A stretch of 64,000 bases of DNA from JANNAT01 sp031384605 (GCA_031384605.1 JANNAT010000020.1:1-64000), one strand, 5' to 3'. Positions 51,717-60,665 are shown, counted from the first letter of the stretch. A program made the numbers and translations. Notes: a model not told the origin generated them from the sequence alone.

Positions 51717-52212
51717 ACAAAGGCTCCGGTTCAGGATGGCTTCCTATATGGCCTTGGGCAAACCAAGATGCAACTGAGCAAGATTTGTAGACCCGACCCA
51801 TGGCACTCCGTTGCGCATGCCAAGACAGTGTGCACGATGATCCATCCTTACGAAAAACGCCTACTGTGCGTGATGGATCACAACCATGATCATCTGGCGG
51901 GTCATTTGTCGCGGGAAACACTGACCGATGTGCCTGCATTCAGCCGATTTTACTGGCACCGGGAGTTTCGCGCCCATTTTTTGGGACAGCCGCTGACAGC
52001 TTTGCGCGGCAAAACAGGACGGTCCGTTGTTCAAAGGCAGAAGGTTTTCGGGCAAGGGAAAGGGGGCGGGACTAGCCTTGGGAAATCAGGCCGTGCCTTA
52101 CTGGTCTGGTGCGAGAATCGCGCCTGCCCGGGTGGCTTTCATCCCCCAAATATCGCACCACTTTCCTCGTCAGCCAATTTCAGGCACAACGGCGAAAACC
52201 CAAAGGCCGCCC
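51717..52212. other. About 500 bases without a supported gene
   Basis: Divergent leader region between accA and dgcA. The plus strand has an open frame from ATG 51837 to 52277 that would run 64 bases into dgcA in another frame; it contains a HNHDHL stretch and a Gly/Lys/Arg-rich tail but no family I recognise and no good ribosome site. I see no hairpin with T-run and no tRNA. It may be untranslated leader, a decayed gene or a small RNA locus. Confidence 0.5.
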
Positions 52213-53175
52213 ATGATCACCGTCACTGCCGATACCTTCCGGCTTGCCCAAACCTTCACCATCTCGCGCGGCTCTAAAACCGAAGCGCGGGTGTTGACGG
52301 TGCGCATCTTGCGCGGGGGGCATTCGGGCTGGGGCGAATGCGTGCCCTATGCCCGTTATGGCGAAACGCTGGAGTCTGTCGCGGCCCAGATCAACGCCTT
52401 GCCCGCCGATATCACGCGGCAAGCCCTGCAATCCGCCCTGCCCCCCGGTGCCGCGCGCAATGCGGTGGATTGCGCGCTGTGGGATTTGGCGGCGAAATCC
52501 ACCGGCAAACCCGTCTGGCAACTGGCAGGCCTGCCCGCGCCAAAACCTGTGATAACCGCCTATACCTTGTCGCTAAACTCCCCCGACATCATGCGCCAAC
52601 AGGCCGCCCTGAATGCCCACCGCCCTATCCTGAAAATCAAACTCGGCACCCCTGACGACATGCCGCGTCTTGAGGCAGTGCGCGCAGGTGCGCCAAACGC
52701 CACCCTGATCATCGACGCCAACGAAGGCTGGAGCCCTGAAATCTACTCCCAGCTTGCCCCGCATCTGATCCGCCTTGGCGTGGCGCTGGTTGAACAACCC
52801 CTGCCCGCAGGCGCCGATGACATGTTGGCGGAAATCGCAAAGCCCCTGCCGGTTTGCGCCGACGAATCCGCACATGATGCGGCCAGTTTGGTGGCTCTGG
52901 TGGGTAAATATGATATGGTCAACCTAAAGCTGGACAAAACCGGTGGCCTGACCGAAGGCCTGATCGCCCGCGCAACCGCCCAGCGCCTTGGACTGCGCCT
53001 GATGGTCGGCTGCATGGTGGGCAGCAGTCTGGCGATGGCCCCGGCCATACTGTTGGCGCAAGGGGCGGCATTTACAGACCTTGACGGCCCGCTGCTTCTG
53101 GCCGAAGACCGTCCAAATCCCCTGCACTACGACAATGCCGGGGTTCATCCAGCCACCACCCAACTTTGGGGATAA
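52213..53175 (+). CDS. dgcA: DgcA-type dipeptide epimerase / N-acetyl-D-glutamate racemase
   Basis: 320 residues, enolase superfamily. Catalytic Lys pair in ILKIKLG (KxK, about 143-145), metal ligands in IDANEGW (Asp), EQPLP (Glu) and CADES (Asp), and the second-side Lys in LKLDKTGG. The group includes L-Ala-D/L-Glu epimerases that salvage peptidoglycan peptides and the N-acetyl-D-Glu racemase DgcA of D-glutamate catabolism; I cannot choose between them by eye. The next gene, a D-amino-acid transaminase, starts 2 bases on. Confidence 0.85.
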   Translation: MITVTADTFRLAQTFTISRGSKTEARVLTVRILRGGHSGWGECVPYARYGETLESVAAQINALPADITRQALQSALPPGAARNAVDCALWDLAAKSTGKPVWQLAGLPAPKPVITAYTLSLNSPDIMRQQAALNAHRPILKIKLGTPDDMPRLEAVRAGAPNATLIIDANEGWSPEIYSQLAPHLIRLGVALVEQPLPAGADDMLAEIAKPLPVCADESAHDAASLVALVGKYDMVNLKLDKTGGLTEGLIARATAQRLGLRLMVGCMVGSSLAMAPAILLAQGAAFTDLDGPLLLAEDRPNPLHYDNAGVHPATTQLWG

Positions 53176-53177
53176 AC

Positions 53178-54038
53178 ATGACCCGGACAGTCTATCTAAA
53201 CGGCATTTACCTGCCAGAGGCCGATGCCAAAATCTCGATCTTTGATCGTGGGTTCCTGATGGCGGATGGGGTTTACGAAGTTACCTCCGTTCTGGACGGC
53301 AAACTGATAGATATGGCGGGGCACGTTGTCCGCCTTGCCCGCAGCTTGGGCGAATTGGACATGACCAGCCCGATCAGTGATGAGGGTCTGACAGATATGT
53401 TCCGCGAACTGGTGCGGTTGAACGACATTGATCAAGGCATGATCTATCTGCAAATCACGCGCGGCAATCCGGGGGATCGGTCATTCGTGTTTCCCGACGC
53501 GTCGGTGCCGTCAACCATCGTGGCCTTTACCCAAAATATCCCGAACCTTGCCGATGCCCCCGCCGCCAAAACCGGGTTTCGGGTGATATCTGTGCCCGAT
53601 CTGCGCTGGGACCGGGTGGATATCAAAACCACGCAGTTGCTTTATCCGTCGATGGCCAAAATGATGGCGAAAAAGGCGGGCGTTGATGACAGCTGGTTTG
53701 TGGCGGATGGCACTGTCACCGAAGGCACCTCGAACAACGCCTATATCGTCAAGGGCAACAAGATCATAACGCGGCAGCTGTCCACCGATATCTTGCACGG
53801 CATCACCCGCGTCGCCGTGCTGAAATTCGCAGCCGAGGCACAGTTTGAGGTTGAAGAACGCCCCTTCACCGTGGCCGAAGCCCAAGCGGCGGATGAGGCA
53901 TTTTCCACCGCCGCGTCGATATTCGTTATGCCAGTGGTGGAAATTGACGGGGCCACAATTGGCACAGGCAAACCCGGCCCCGTGGCCATGCGGATGCGCG
54001 AGATTTATCTGGACGAAATGCGCAAAACGGCGATTTAA
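53178..54038 (+). CDS. D-amino-acid (D-alanine type) transaminase
   Basis: 286 residues, fold-type IV PLP enzyme. The PLP lysine is in RVDIKTTQLLYP (about 147), with the signature EGTSNNAYIV and the N-terminal DRGFLMADGVYE. These equilibrate D-Ala and D-Glu with their 2-oxo acids; a branched-chain aminotransferase (IlvE) is the alternative, but the short sequence and DRGFLMADGVYE favour the D-amino-acid enzyme. Starts 2 bases after dgcA and ends in a 4-base convergent overlap with the peptidase. Confidence 0.88.
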   Translation: MTRTVYLNGIYLPEADAKISIFDRGFLMADGVYEVTSVLDGKLIDMAGHVVRLARSLGELDMTSPISDEGLTDMFRELVRLNDIDQGMIYLQITRGNPGDRSFVFPDASVPSTIVAFTQNIPNLADAPAAKTGFRVISVPDLRWDRVDIKTTQLLYPSMAKMMAKKAGVDDSWFVADGTVTEGTSNNAYIVKGNKIITRQLSTDILHGITRVAVLKFAAEAQFEVEERPFTVAEAQAADEAFSTAASIFVMPVVEIDGATIGTGKPGPVAMRMREIYLDEMRKTAI

Positions 54039-56050
54039 GCAGTCTCCAGCAACCCGCGCCCTTTCAACAACGGCTCTACCCCCGGCATACGTCCCCGGAA
54101 TTTGGTATATAAAACATCGGGTTCTTCCGATCCGCCTGCCGACAGGATGAATCTTTCCAACCGCGCCGCCGTGGCAGGATCAAACGCATCGCCCGCCTCT
54201 TCAAAGGCTGCAAAGGCGTCGGCGTCCATCACTTCGGACCACATATAGCTGTAATACCCCGATGAATATCCGTCGCCCGAAAACACATGCGCGAAATGCG
54301 GCGTGGCGTGGCGCATGCGAATGGCATGCGGCATGCCGATGCTTTCCAGCACTTGCGCCTGCATCTGCATCGGGTCTGCGGGTGGCGTGCCATCATGAAA
54401 CGCCAGATCGACCAGCGCGGATGACAAGAATTCGACCGTCGCAAAGCCCTGATCATAGGTGCCCGCCGCCAGCAATCGCGCGCGCATATCTCCGGGCATC
54501 GGCGCACCCGTTTCATAGTGCAGCGCGTGTTTTTCCAACACTTCGGGCACTTCCAACCAATGTTCATACAGCTGGCTGGGCAGTTCCACGAAATCGCGCG
54601 CAACAGAGGTGCCCGAGATGAACCCATAGGTCACATCCGACAGCATCTGATGCAGCGCATGGCCAAATTCATGGAACAATGTGCGCGCATCGTCATACGA
54701 CAGCAAACTTGGATCGCCCTTGGCAAAATTGCACACATTCACCACGATGGGCCGCTGATCACCGCCCAGTTTACGTTGGCCACGCATCGCCGAACACCAG
54801 GCACCAGACCGTTTCGATCCGCGCGCAAAATAATCGCCGATGAACACGGCGATATGTTCGCCTTTTCGCGTCACTTCCCACGCGCGGGCGTCGGCGTGAT
54901 AAAGCGGGGTATCCAGTTCGCGAAACTCCAGCCCAAACAAGCGGTTGGCGCAATCAAACTGCGCGCCCAGCATCGCGTTCAACGACAAGTAGGGCTTCAA
55001 CACCGCCTCATCGAGATCATGTTCGGCCAAGCGCCGCTTTTCGGAATAATACCGCCAATCCCACGGCTCCAACGGCCCCGCAACACCATCGGCGTGCAAC
55101 ATCGCCTGCAAAACGGCCGCATCTTCCAACGCCTTGGCGCGCGCTGGCGTCCAGACGCGCATCAGCAAATCGCGCACAGCACCGGGCGTTTTCGCCATTT
55201 CCGGCTCTAATTTATAGTCAGCAAAGCTGGCATAGCCCAACAAAGCCGCGCGTTCATGGCGCAGCGCCAAAGTTTCCGCCGCAATGGCCCGATTATCGAC
55301 AGCGTTGCCATTGGCCCCACGCAGACCCCAAGCTTCATAGGCCTTTTGGCGCAATCCCCGCTGCGCAGAAAACTGCAAAAATGGCACAATCAGCGACCGG
55401 TTCAGCGTGACAACCGGGCCATCGACGCCCTTTTCCGCCCCCGCCGCCCGCGCCGAAGCCACCACGAAATCGGGCAGGCCCGCCAGATCGGCTTCGGCCA
55501 GTTCCATGAACCAATCGCGTTCATCGGCCAGCAAATTCTGGCTGAACGTCGTGCCCAGCACCGCAAGGCGCGATTTCACTGCCGTCAGCCGATCAGATGC
55601 GGCCCCGACCAAAAGCGCCCCAGACCGCACAAAGCTTTGCCGATACAGCGTCAGCACCCGTGCCTGTTCCGCCGTCATCCCCAGATGGTCGCGCACCTGC
55701 CACAGGGTTTCAATACGTTGAAATAACGCGGTGTTATTCGTTACCTCGGATGAAAACGCGCTCATCTTCGGGGCAAGATCGCGCTGCAAATCTTCGCGCG
55801 CATCCGTGCTATCAGCCCCGGCCAGATTGTAAAACACGCCACCAACGCGGTCGAGCAGGCTTTCCGCCAATTCTAACGTGTCAATCGTATTGGCAAATGT
55901 CGGCGCATCGGGATTGTCCGCAATCGCCACAATATTGGCCCGCGCCTCTGCCAGCCCCGCGTCAAACGCCGGGGGAAAATCTTCATCGGTTATCGCAGCA
56001 AAGGGCGGCAGGCCAAATTCAGCATCCCACGGCGTCAACAAAGCATTCAT
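54035..56050 (-). CDS. M3-family oligopeptidase (oligopeptidase A / Dcp type)
   Basis: 671 residues, close to oligopeptidase A. The zinc motif LFHEFGHALHQML (HExGH type) is at about 450-462, with the third ligand Glu downstream near DFVELPSQLYEHWL. It cleaves short peptides in the cytosol. GGAG lies 8 bases upstream of ATG 56050. It follows the amino-acid permease gene by only 31 bases on the same strand, so imported peptides or amino acids may be processed from one transcript. Confidence 0.92.
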   Translation of the reverse strand: MNALLTPWDAEFGLPPFAAITDEDFPPAFDAGLAEARANIVAIADNPDAPTFANTIDTLELAESLLDRVGGVFYNLAGADSTDAREDLQRDLAPKMSAFSSEVTNNTALFQRIETLWQVRDHLGMTAEQARVLTLYRQSFVRSGALLVGAASDRLTAVKSRLAVLGTTFSQNLLADERDWFMELAEADLAGLPDFVVASARAAGAEKGVDGPVVTLNRSLIVPFLQFSAQRGLRQKAYEAWGLRGANGNAVDNRAIAAETLALRHERAALLGYASFADYKLEPEMAKTPGAVRDLLMRVWTPARAKALEDAAVLQAMLHADGVAGPLEPWDWRYYSEKRRLAEHDLDEAVLKPYLSLNAMLGAQFDCANRLFGLEFRELDTPLYHADARAWEVTRKGEHIAVFIGDYFARGSKRSGAWCSAMRGQRKLGGDQRPIVVNVCNFAKGDPSLLSYDDARTLFHEFGHALHQMLSDVTYGFISGTSVARDFVELPSQLYEHWLEVPEVLEKHALHYETGAPMPGDMRARLLAAGTYDQGFATVEFLSSALVDLAFHDGTPPADPMQMQAQVLESIGMPHAIRMRHATPHFAHVFSGDGYSSGYYSYMWSEVMDADAFAAFEEAGDAFDPATAARLERFILSAGGSEEPDVLYTKFRGRMPGVEPLLKGRGLLETA

Positions 56051-56081
56051 CGCAATTCTCCTGTGATCGACCCGGCCCAGA

Positions 56082-56879
56082 TTACCGTTCGTGGTGCGCC
56101 CGAAGTCGCGCTTCTAACCGGCGCAAGACCAACGACAGCGTGATTGTCATGGTTAGATATAGCAGCGCCACCAGATTATAAGTCTCAAAATACCGGAAAT
56201 TACCCGCCGCTGTCACCTTGCCCAATTGCGCAATATCCGCCACCCCCAGCACCGACACCAGAGAGCTGTCTTTAACCATCGCCACGAAATCATTGCCCAA
56301 GGGTGGCAAAATCATCCGAAACGCTTGTGGGAACACCACATGGCGAAAGCGTTGCCACCCCGACAGGCCCAGCGCCTTTGCCGCCTCAACCTGCCCCTTG
56401 TCAACCGCCTGCAGCCCAGCGCGAAACACTTCCGCCAAAAACGCCGAATAGGCCAGCATCAGCGCAATCACTGCCCGCCATAACAGCGGAAAATCCCGTG
56501 TTTTCAATGGCTCGCCCCCCAGAAACCCGGTAAGCCAGTTCCATGCAATGACGAAACCGGGGGCCGCTACAAACGCCACATACAGCAGTAAAACGATGAT
56601 CGGCACGCCGCGCATCACTTCGATATACAGCCGCGCGCCCTGCCGCAGCACCACAAATCGCGACAAGCCTGCCACGGCCAACGCCAGCCCCAACGCGCAA
56701 GCCATGCCGTAGGCTACGATCGACACGAAAATGGTTAACCAAATCCCACCCGCCAAAGTGGCCATCGCCAGCGAATAGACGTCACTTGCCCAAACCTCAT
56801 AAAACAACCACAGGCCAGTGCCCCCAAGGATCACCAGCCACCACGGAAAATCCTGATCAGGTTTTGAATTTGGGATCAT
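56082..56879 (-). CDS. Polar amino-acid ABC transporter permease
   Basis: 265 residues with an N-terminal extra helix (WWLVILGGTGLWLFY), then the HisM/GlnP-type domain and its EAA loop (QVEAAKALGLSGWQRFRHVVFPQAFRM, about 165-190). This imports polar amino acids, with specificity set by the binding protein encoded just upstream. The ATG at 56879 has no ribosome site; the stem of a terminator-like hairpin ends 8 bases before it. No ATPase gene is adjacent, so that subunit must be encoded elsewhere or be shared. Confidence 0.9.
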   Translation of the reverse strand: MIPNSKPDQDFPWWLVILGGTGLWLFYEVWASDVYSLAMATLAGGIWLTIFVSIVAYGMACALGLALAVAGLSRFVVLRQGARLYIEVMRGVPIIVLLLYVAFVAAPGFVIAWNWLTGFLGGEPLKTRDFPLLWRAVIALMLAYSAFLAEVFRAGLQAVDKGQVEAAKALGLSGWQRFRHVVFPQAFRMILPPLGNDFVAMVKDSSLVSVLGVADIAQLGKVTAAGNFRYFETYNLVALLYLTMTITLSLVLRRLEARLRAHHER

Positions 56880-56882
56880 CTG

Positions 56883-56911
56883 AAAAAGGCCCCAAGGTTT
56901 CCCTTGGGGCC
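56883..56911 (-). terminator. Intrinsic terminator/attenuator between binding-protein and permease genes
   Basis: GGCCCCAAGG (56888-56897) and CCTTGGGGCC (56902-56911) form a perfect 10-bp stem with a 4-base loop; on the minus strand a run of five T follows (56887-56883). This is a complete Rho-independent terminator lying 7 bases after the binding-protein stop and 4 bases before the permease start. Such an element lets much more binding protein than permease be made. Confidence 0.8.
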
Positions 56912-56918
56912 GGGCGCC

Positions 56919-57704
56919 TTACTGGCCCATTTTATAGTCAACGAACCACGTCTTGTTCAGCGCATCCATCGTGCCGTCGGCGCGCATGCTGGCAATTGCT
57001 GCGTTCATCGGTGCCACCAGGTCTGACCCCTTTGGAAAGATGAACCCGAAATCCTCAACCCCCAGTTTGTCGCCAACAATCTTCAACCCACCATTCGATG
57101 CGGCCACATAGCCCGCACCCGCCGTGCCATCCGTCAGCACCAGATCAACGTCGCCTGCTTTCAACGCCTCAACCGTGGCACCAAAGGTTTCGAACAGTTT
57201 GATCCGCGGGTTTGCCTCGTTGCCGTCCAGAATCTCGTAGACCGACGTATAGAACGGCGTCGTGCCGGGCTGTGCCGCGATCAGCAATTCCGGGATGGCC
57301 GCGAACGATGGGGCATCGGTAAACCGCGCTTCATCGCCCTTCACCAGCATCACCATTTCCGACCGCATATAGGGTTCGGAAAAATCTACCATCGCCTTGC
57401 GATCATCCTTAATGGTGATCCCGGTCATGCCCATATCAAATTGGCCTTCCGAAACGGCGGGAATCATCGCATCCCAGCTGGTGTTTTCGTATTTCACCGT
57501 GATGTTCAGCCGCTTGGCAATTTCCGCCAACGCGTCATATTCCCAGCCAACCGCCTTGCCGTCCTTGTCCATAAACTGCAACGGCGGGTAGGCGTTTTCG
57601 GTAACAATGACGATTTCGCGGCCCCCCAGATCGGGCAGCGCTTGGGCAAAAGCGGCAGTCGAAAACGCAAGTGAAAGGCCCGCAAGGGCGGCAGCGATTT
57701 TCAT
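56919..57704 (-). CDS. Amino-acid ABC transporter substrate-binding protein
   Basis: 261 residues. Signal peptide MKIAAALAGLSLAFSTAAFA, then a bilobed SBP_bac_3 domain: YPPLQFMDKDGKAVGWEYD, GMTGITIKDDRK and VDFSEPYM are typical of glutamine/glutamate/lysine-arginine-type binding proteins. GGAG lies 8 bases before ATG 57704. It is the first gene of a unit with the permease and perhaps the M3 peptidase. Ligand cannot be assigned by eye. Confidence 0.9.
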   Translation of the reverse strand: MKIAAALAGLSLAFSTAAFAQALPDLGGREIVIVTENAYPPLQFMDKDGKAVGWEYDALAEIAKRLNITVKYENTSWDAMIPAVSEGQFDMGMTGITIKDDRKAMVDFSEPYMRSEMVMLVKGDEARFTDAPSFAAIPELLIAAQPGTTPFYTSVYEILDGNEANPRIKLFETFGATVEALKAGDVDLVLTDGTAGAGYVAASNGGLKIVGDKLGVEDFGFIFPKGSDLVAPMNAAIASMRADGTMDALNKTWFVDYKMGQ

Positions 57705-57726
57705 TATGTGAACTCCCTGTCACGAA

Positions 57727-57755
57727 ATTAATAAGTAAGTATGACAGTGACCCAA
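57727..57755 (-). promoter_or_regulatory. Putative promoter of the amino-acid ABC unit
   Basis: On the minus strand TTGGGT (57755-57750), a 17-base spacer and ATTAAT (57732-57727) fit a weak sigma-70 promoter, 23 bases upstream of the binding-protein start. The fit is imperfect in both hexamers. Confidence 0.35.
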
Positions 57756-57867
57756 GGTTGGGGGCAAGGGGGGTAGGGTGTGCTGATCGGCGCACCAGCC
57801 ACGGAAAATTGCCCTAAGCCGAACTATTTTTCATTCCAGGGTGACTTAAAAACCGCAAAATGGCCAA

Positions 57868-57899
57868 GAAACTTGTCTTTACGGAATAAAGACGGTTTC
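57868..57899 (-). terminator. Interrupted 12-bp hairpin downstream of moeB
   Basis: GAAAC plus GTCTTTA (57868-57872, 57875-57881) pair with TAAAGAC plus GTTTC (57887-57893, 57895-57899), with a CGGAA loop and a small internal loop. It lies about 60 bases after the moeB stop and probably ends that transcript, though the following T content on the minus strand is modest. Confidence 0.4.
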
Positions 57900-57957
57900 T
57901 AGCAATCCATACCTTGTTAACCAAGCTTACAACTCTTTGCCCCAAATCTGTGCCCGA

Positions 57958-58995
57958 TCAATGCGTTGCGCCGCAAACTTTACAATTTGGATTGGCTTTA
58001 ATCCCAATCACCCGGACCTCGAAAAACAGCGCATCGTGGATCATCAAACGCCCTGCCAGCGTTTGCCCCGCCCCGGTGATATGCTTGACAGCCTCCATCG
58101 CCATCATCGCGCCAATCACGCCGGGCAAGGGGGCCGCAACCCCCGCCTCGGCGCAGGTTGGCACCAATCCCGGCGCGGGGCGAACCGGAAAAATACAGGC
58201 ATAACAGGGGGTTCCATGGGCAGGATCAAACAGTGATAATTGCCCCTCCCACTGGGTAATCGCGCCTGAAATCAACGGCTTGCCAGCCGCAACACAAACG
58301 CGGTTTACCAGATAACGGGTGTCGAAATTGTCAGACCCATCCAGCACCAGATCATAATCGGCAATCAGCGCGGCGGCCATGGCTTCGGTCAATCGTCGGT
58401 TGTAGGGGCGCACAGTAACAAACGGGTTCAGCGCCTGAATGGCCAGCGCCGCAGATTGCACCTTTGGCATATCAATACGCTGATCTGTATGAATAATCTG
58501 GCGTTGCAGGTTCGATGTATCGACCACATCATCGTCAATCACGCCCAAGCATCCCACCCCCGCCGCCGCCAGATACAACAGCGCGGGCGATCCCAATCCG
58601 CCTGCCCCAATCACCAGAACACGGGCCGCTTTCAGCCGTTTTTGCCCCGGCCCGCCAATTTCGCGCAACATGATATGACGTGCATAACGATCAAGTTCGG
58701 CACTGCGAAACGCGGCCTGATCAGCCATGATGTCCGCCGTGGCGCCGGGGGTTTTCAGTTTCTTCAGCAAACTGCGATAGCCAAGGATCAGACCGAATAC
58801 CCCGCCCAGCACCAGCCAAACCCTGAAATCGCCACCCGTCATCCGCCGCAAAACATGATCGGGTGACAAAACCAGATTGATCGCCATCACCGCCAGCCAC
58901 AAAACCGCGATCATCGCCCAGCGCTGTTTATGCGGCGCGCCCATCGCCCAACCCAGACCCCAAAGCCCCGCCGCCAGCGTGAAAACCAATATCAT
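57958..58995 (-). CDS. moeB: MoeB/ThiF-type adenylyltransferase with N-terminal membrane helices
   Basis: 345 residues. The E1-like core has VIGAGGLGSPALLYLAAAG (ATP loop), LQRQIIHTD, and VLDGSDNFDTRYLVN; the zinc site is CYAC plus CKVC at the C-terminus, and the Cys in LVPTCAEAGV is the usual acyl-adenylate partner. MoeB activates the small subunit MoaD of molybdopterin synthase, or ThiS in thiamine synthesis. The first 90 residues hold two to three hydrophobic helices absent from E. coli MoeB. Start overlaps the dut stop by 4 bases. Confidence 0.9.
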   Translation of the reverse strand: MILVFTLAAGLWGLGWAMGAPHKQRWAMIAVLWLAVMAINLVLSPDHVLRRMTGGDFRVWLVLGGVFGLILGYRSLLKKLKTPGATADIMADQAAFRSAELDRYARHIMLREIGGPGQKRLKAARVLVIGAGGLGSPALLYLAAAGVGCLGVIDDDVVDTSNLQRQIIHTDQRIDMPKVQSAALAIQALNPFVTVRPYNRRLTEAMAAALIADYDLVLDGSDNFDTRYLVNRVCVAAGKPLISGAITQWEGQLSLFDPAHGTPCYACIFPVRPAPGLVPTCAEAGVAAPLPGVIGAMMAMEAVKHITGAGQTLAGRLMIHDALFFEVRVIGIKANPNCKVCGATH

Positions 58996-59459
58996 CCGCG
59001 ACCTGTCGAGCCGAAACCGCCCTGCCCACGCTGGGTTTCTGTAAGGATATCAACCGCTTGAAACAGGGCCTGCACCACCGGTGCCACTACACATTGCGCA
59101 ATCCGGTCACCATGCTGGATGGTATAAGCCGCGTCGCCCAGATTGATCAACGCCACGCCCAGCGGCCCGCGATAATCGCTGTCTATCGTGCCGGGCGTGT
59201 TGGGCAATGTGATGCCGAATTTAACAGCCAAACCTGACCTCGGGCGGATTTGCATCTCGTATCCCATTGGAATTTCTATGCGAATTCCAGTTTGCACAAC
59301 GGTCCGCTGCATCGGCATCAAGGTTATCCCCGCCCCGCGATCAGCCGGCGCAAGGTTGGCGCGAATATCGGCCCCCGCCGCCCCGGCGGTTTCATACTGG
59401 GGCAAAGGCAGGCTGCGATCTGCCCAAGTCTCCCACAGCACTTTGATTTGCGGCACCAC
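58992..59459 (-). CDS. dut: dUTP diphosphatase
   Basis: 155 residues from GTG 59459. The five dUTPase motifs are visible, among them AGADIRANL, PRSGLAVKFGI, NTPGTIDSDYRG, GDRIAQCVV and the C-terminal RGQGGFGSTGRG. It hydrolyses dUTP to dUMP, preventing uracil entry into DNA. Starts 3 bases after the coaBC stop and overlaps moeB. Confidence 0.97.
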   Translation of the reverse strand: MVPQIKVLWETWADRSLPLPQYETAGAAGADIRANLAPADRGAGITLMPMQRTVVQTGIRIEIPMGYEMQIRPRSGLAVKFGITLPNTPGTIDSDYRGPLGVALINLGDAAYTIQHGDRIAQCVVAPVVQALFQAVDILTETQRGQGGFGSTGRG

Positions 59460-59462
59460 GCG

Positions 59463-60665
59463 CTACCCCCCCGCCAGCGCAGCCGAAATCAGCAACGCCA
59501 GCTTTCGGGCAACGGCATCTTTGGCCATACGCGGCCAGCTTTCGGTGCCTGCATCGGTGATCAATGTCACGGCGTTTTCGGTCCCCCCCATGATTCCCGT
59601 CGCAGGCGAAACATCATTTGCCAGGATCCAATCACAGCCCTTGCGCAACCGCTTGGCCGCCGCATAGGCCTGCACGTCATTCGTCTCAGCCGCAAATCCA
59701 ACCACCAATCGGGGGCGATCCACCTTCATCTGGGCTATTTGCGCCAGAATATCGGGGTTCTCGGCAAACGCCAACACAGGCAGTTTGCCTGCTTTATCCT
59801 TTTTAATCTTGGCCGCCGCCGCATTCGACACCCGCCAATCGGCCACTGCCGCAGTCATAACAGCCGCATCGGCAGGCAAAGCCGCCTGCACTGCCGCCTG
59901 CATTTGCACCGCCGTTTCCACCCGCACCACGGCCACCCCATCAGGCGCCAGCACCAATGCCGGGCCCGTTACAAACGTTACCCTTGCCCCCAGATCCCGC
60001 AAGGCCCTTGCAATTGCCGTGCCTTGCGCGCCCGATGATCGGTTCGCAATATAGCGAACAGGATCAATGGGTTCATGCGTCGGGCCAGAGGTGACGATGA
60101 TGTGTTTTCCCGTCAATGGCCCATCTGCCAACGCAGTAGAAATCGTGGCGAAAATTTCTTCCGGTTCAGCCATCCGGCCAAATCCGTATTCGCCGCACGC
60201 CATATCCCCTTGGTTCGGCCCGACAAACCGGATGCCGTCCGCCTTTAGTTGCGCCACATTTCGACGCGTCGCCAGATGATCCCACATCCGCACATTCATC
60301 GCCGGGGCCACCAGCACGGGCGTATCCGTGGCCAGCAAAAGCGTTGATGCCAGATCATCCGCACGGCCCTGTGCCATCTTGGCCAATAAGTCCGCCGTGG
60401 CGGGGGCCACCACCACCAGATCGGCCACGCGCGACAGCTGAATATGGCCCATCTCGGCTTCGTCCGTCAGATCAAACAGGGCAGAATACACCTTGTCCCC
60501 GGCCAAAGCCGCCACGGACAAGGGTGTTACAAATTCCGCACCGGCGCGCGTAAGCACCGGCGTCACCGCAACCCCGGCTTTACGCAAAAATCGGATCAGC
60601 GACAGCGATTTATAGGCAGCAATGCCACCGCCAATGATCAGCAGAACGCGTTTTTCGGCCAGCAT
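59463..60665 (-). CDS. coaBC: Bifunctional phosphopantothenoylcysteine decarboxylase / phosphopantothenate-cysteine ligase
   Basis: 400 residues. The CoaC half has the flavoprotein GGGIAAYKSL, PAMNVRMW and ACGEYGFGRM motifs; the CoaB half starts near residue 185 (HIIVTSGPTHEPIDPVRYI) and includes the AKIKKDK loop. It catalyses two steps of coenzyme A synthesis from pantothenate phosphate. Heads the leftward coaBC-dut-moeB operon. Confidence 0.96.
   Translation of the reverse strand: MLAEKRVLLIIGGGIAAYKSLSLIRFLRKAGVAVTPVLTRAGAEFVTPLSVAALAGDKVYSALFDLTDEAEMGHIQLSRVADLVVVAPATADLLAKMAQGRADDLASTLLLATDTPVLVAPAMNVRMWDHLATRRNVAQLKADGIRFVGPNQGDMACGEYGFGRMAEPEEIFATISTALADGPLTGKHIIVTSGPTHEPIDPVRYIANRSSGAQGTAIARALRDLGARVTFVTGPALVLAPDGVAVVRVETAVQMQAAVQAALPADAAVMTAAVADWRVSNAAAAKIKKDKAGKLPVLAFAENPDILAQIAQMKVDRPRLVVGFAAETNDVQAYAAAKRLRKGCDWILANDVSPATGIMGGTENAVTLITDAGTESWPRMAKDAVARKLALLISAALAGG

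Noticed and set aside
51198..52277. 360-codon plus-strand frame across accA and the gap beyond it
   Set aside because: Its first two thirds are antisense to accA; only the last part (from 51837) is outside a gene, and I reported that as unassigned sequence, not a CDS.
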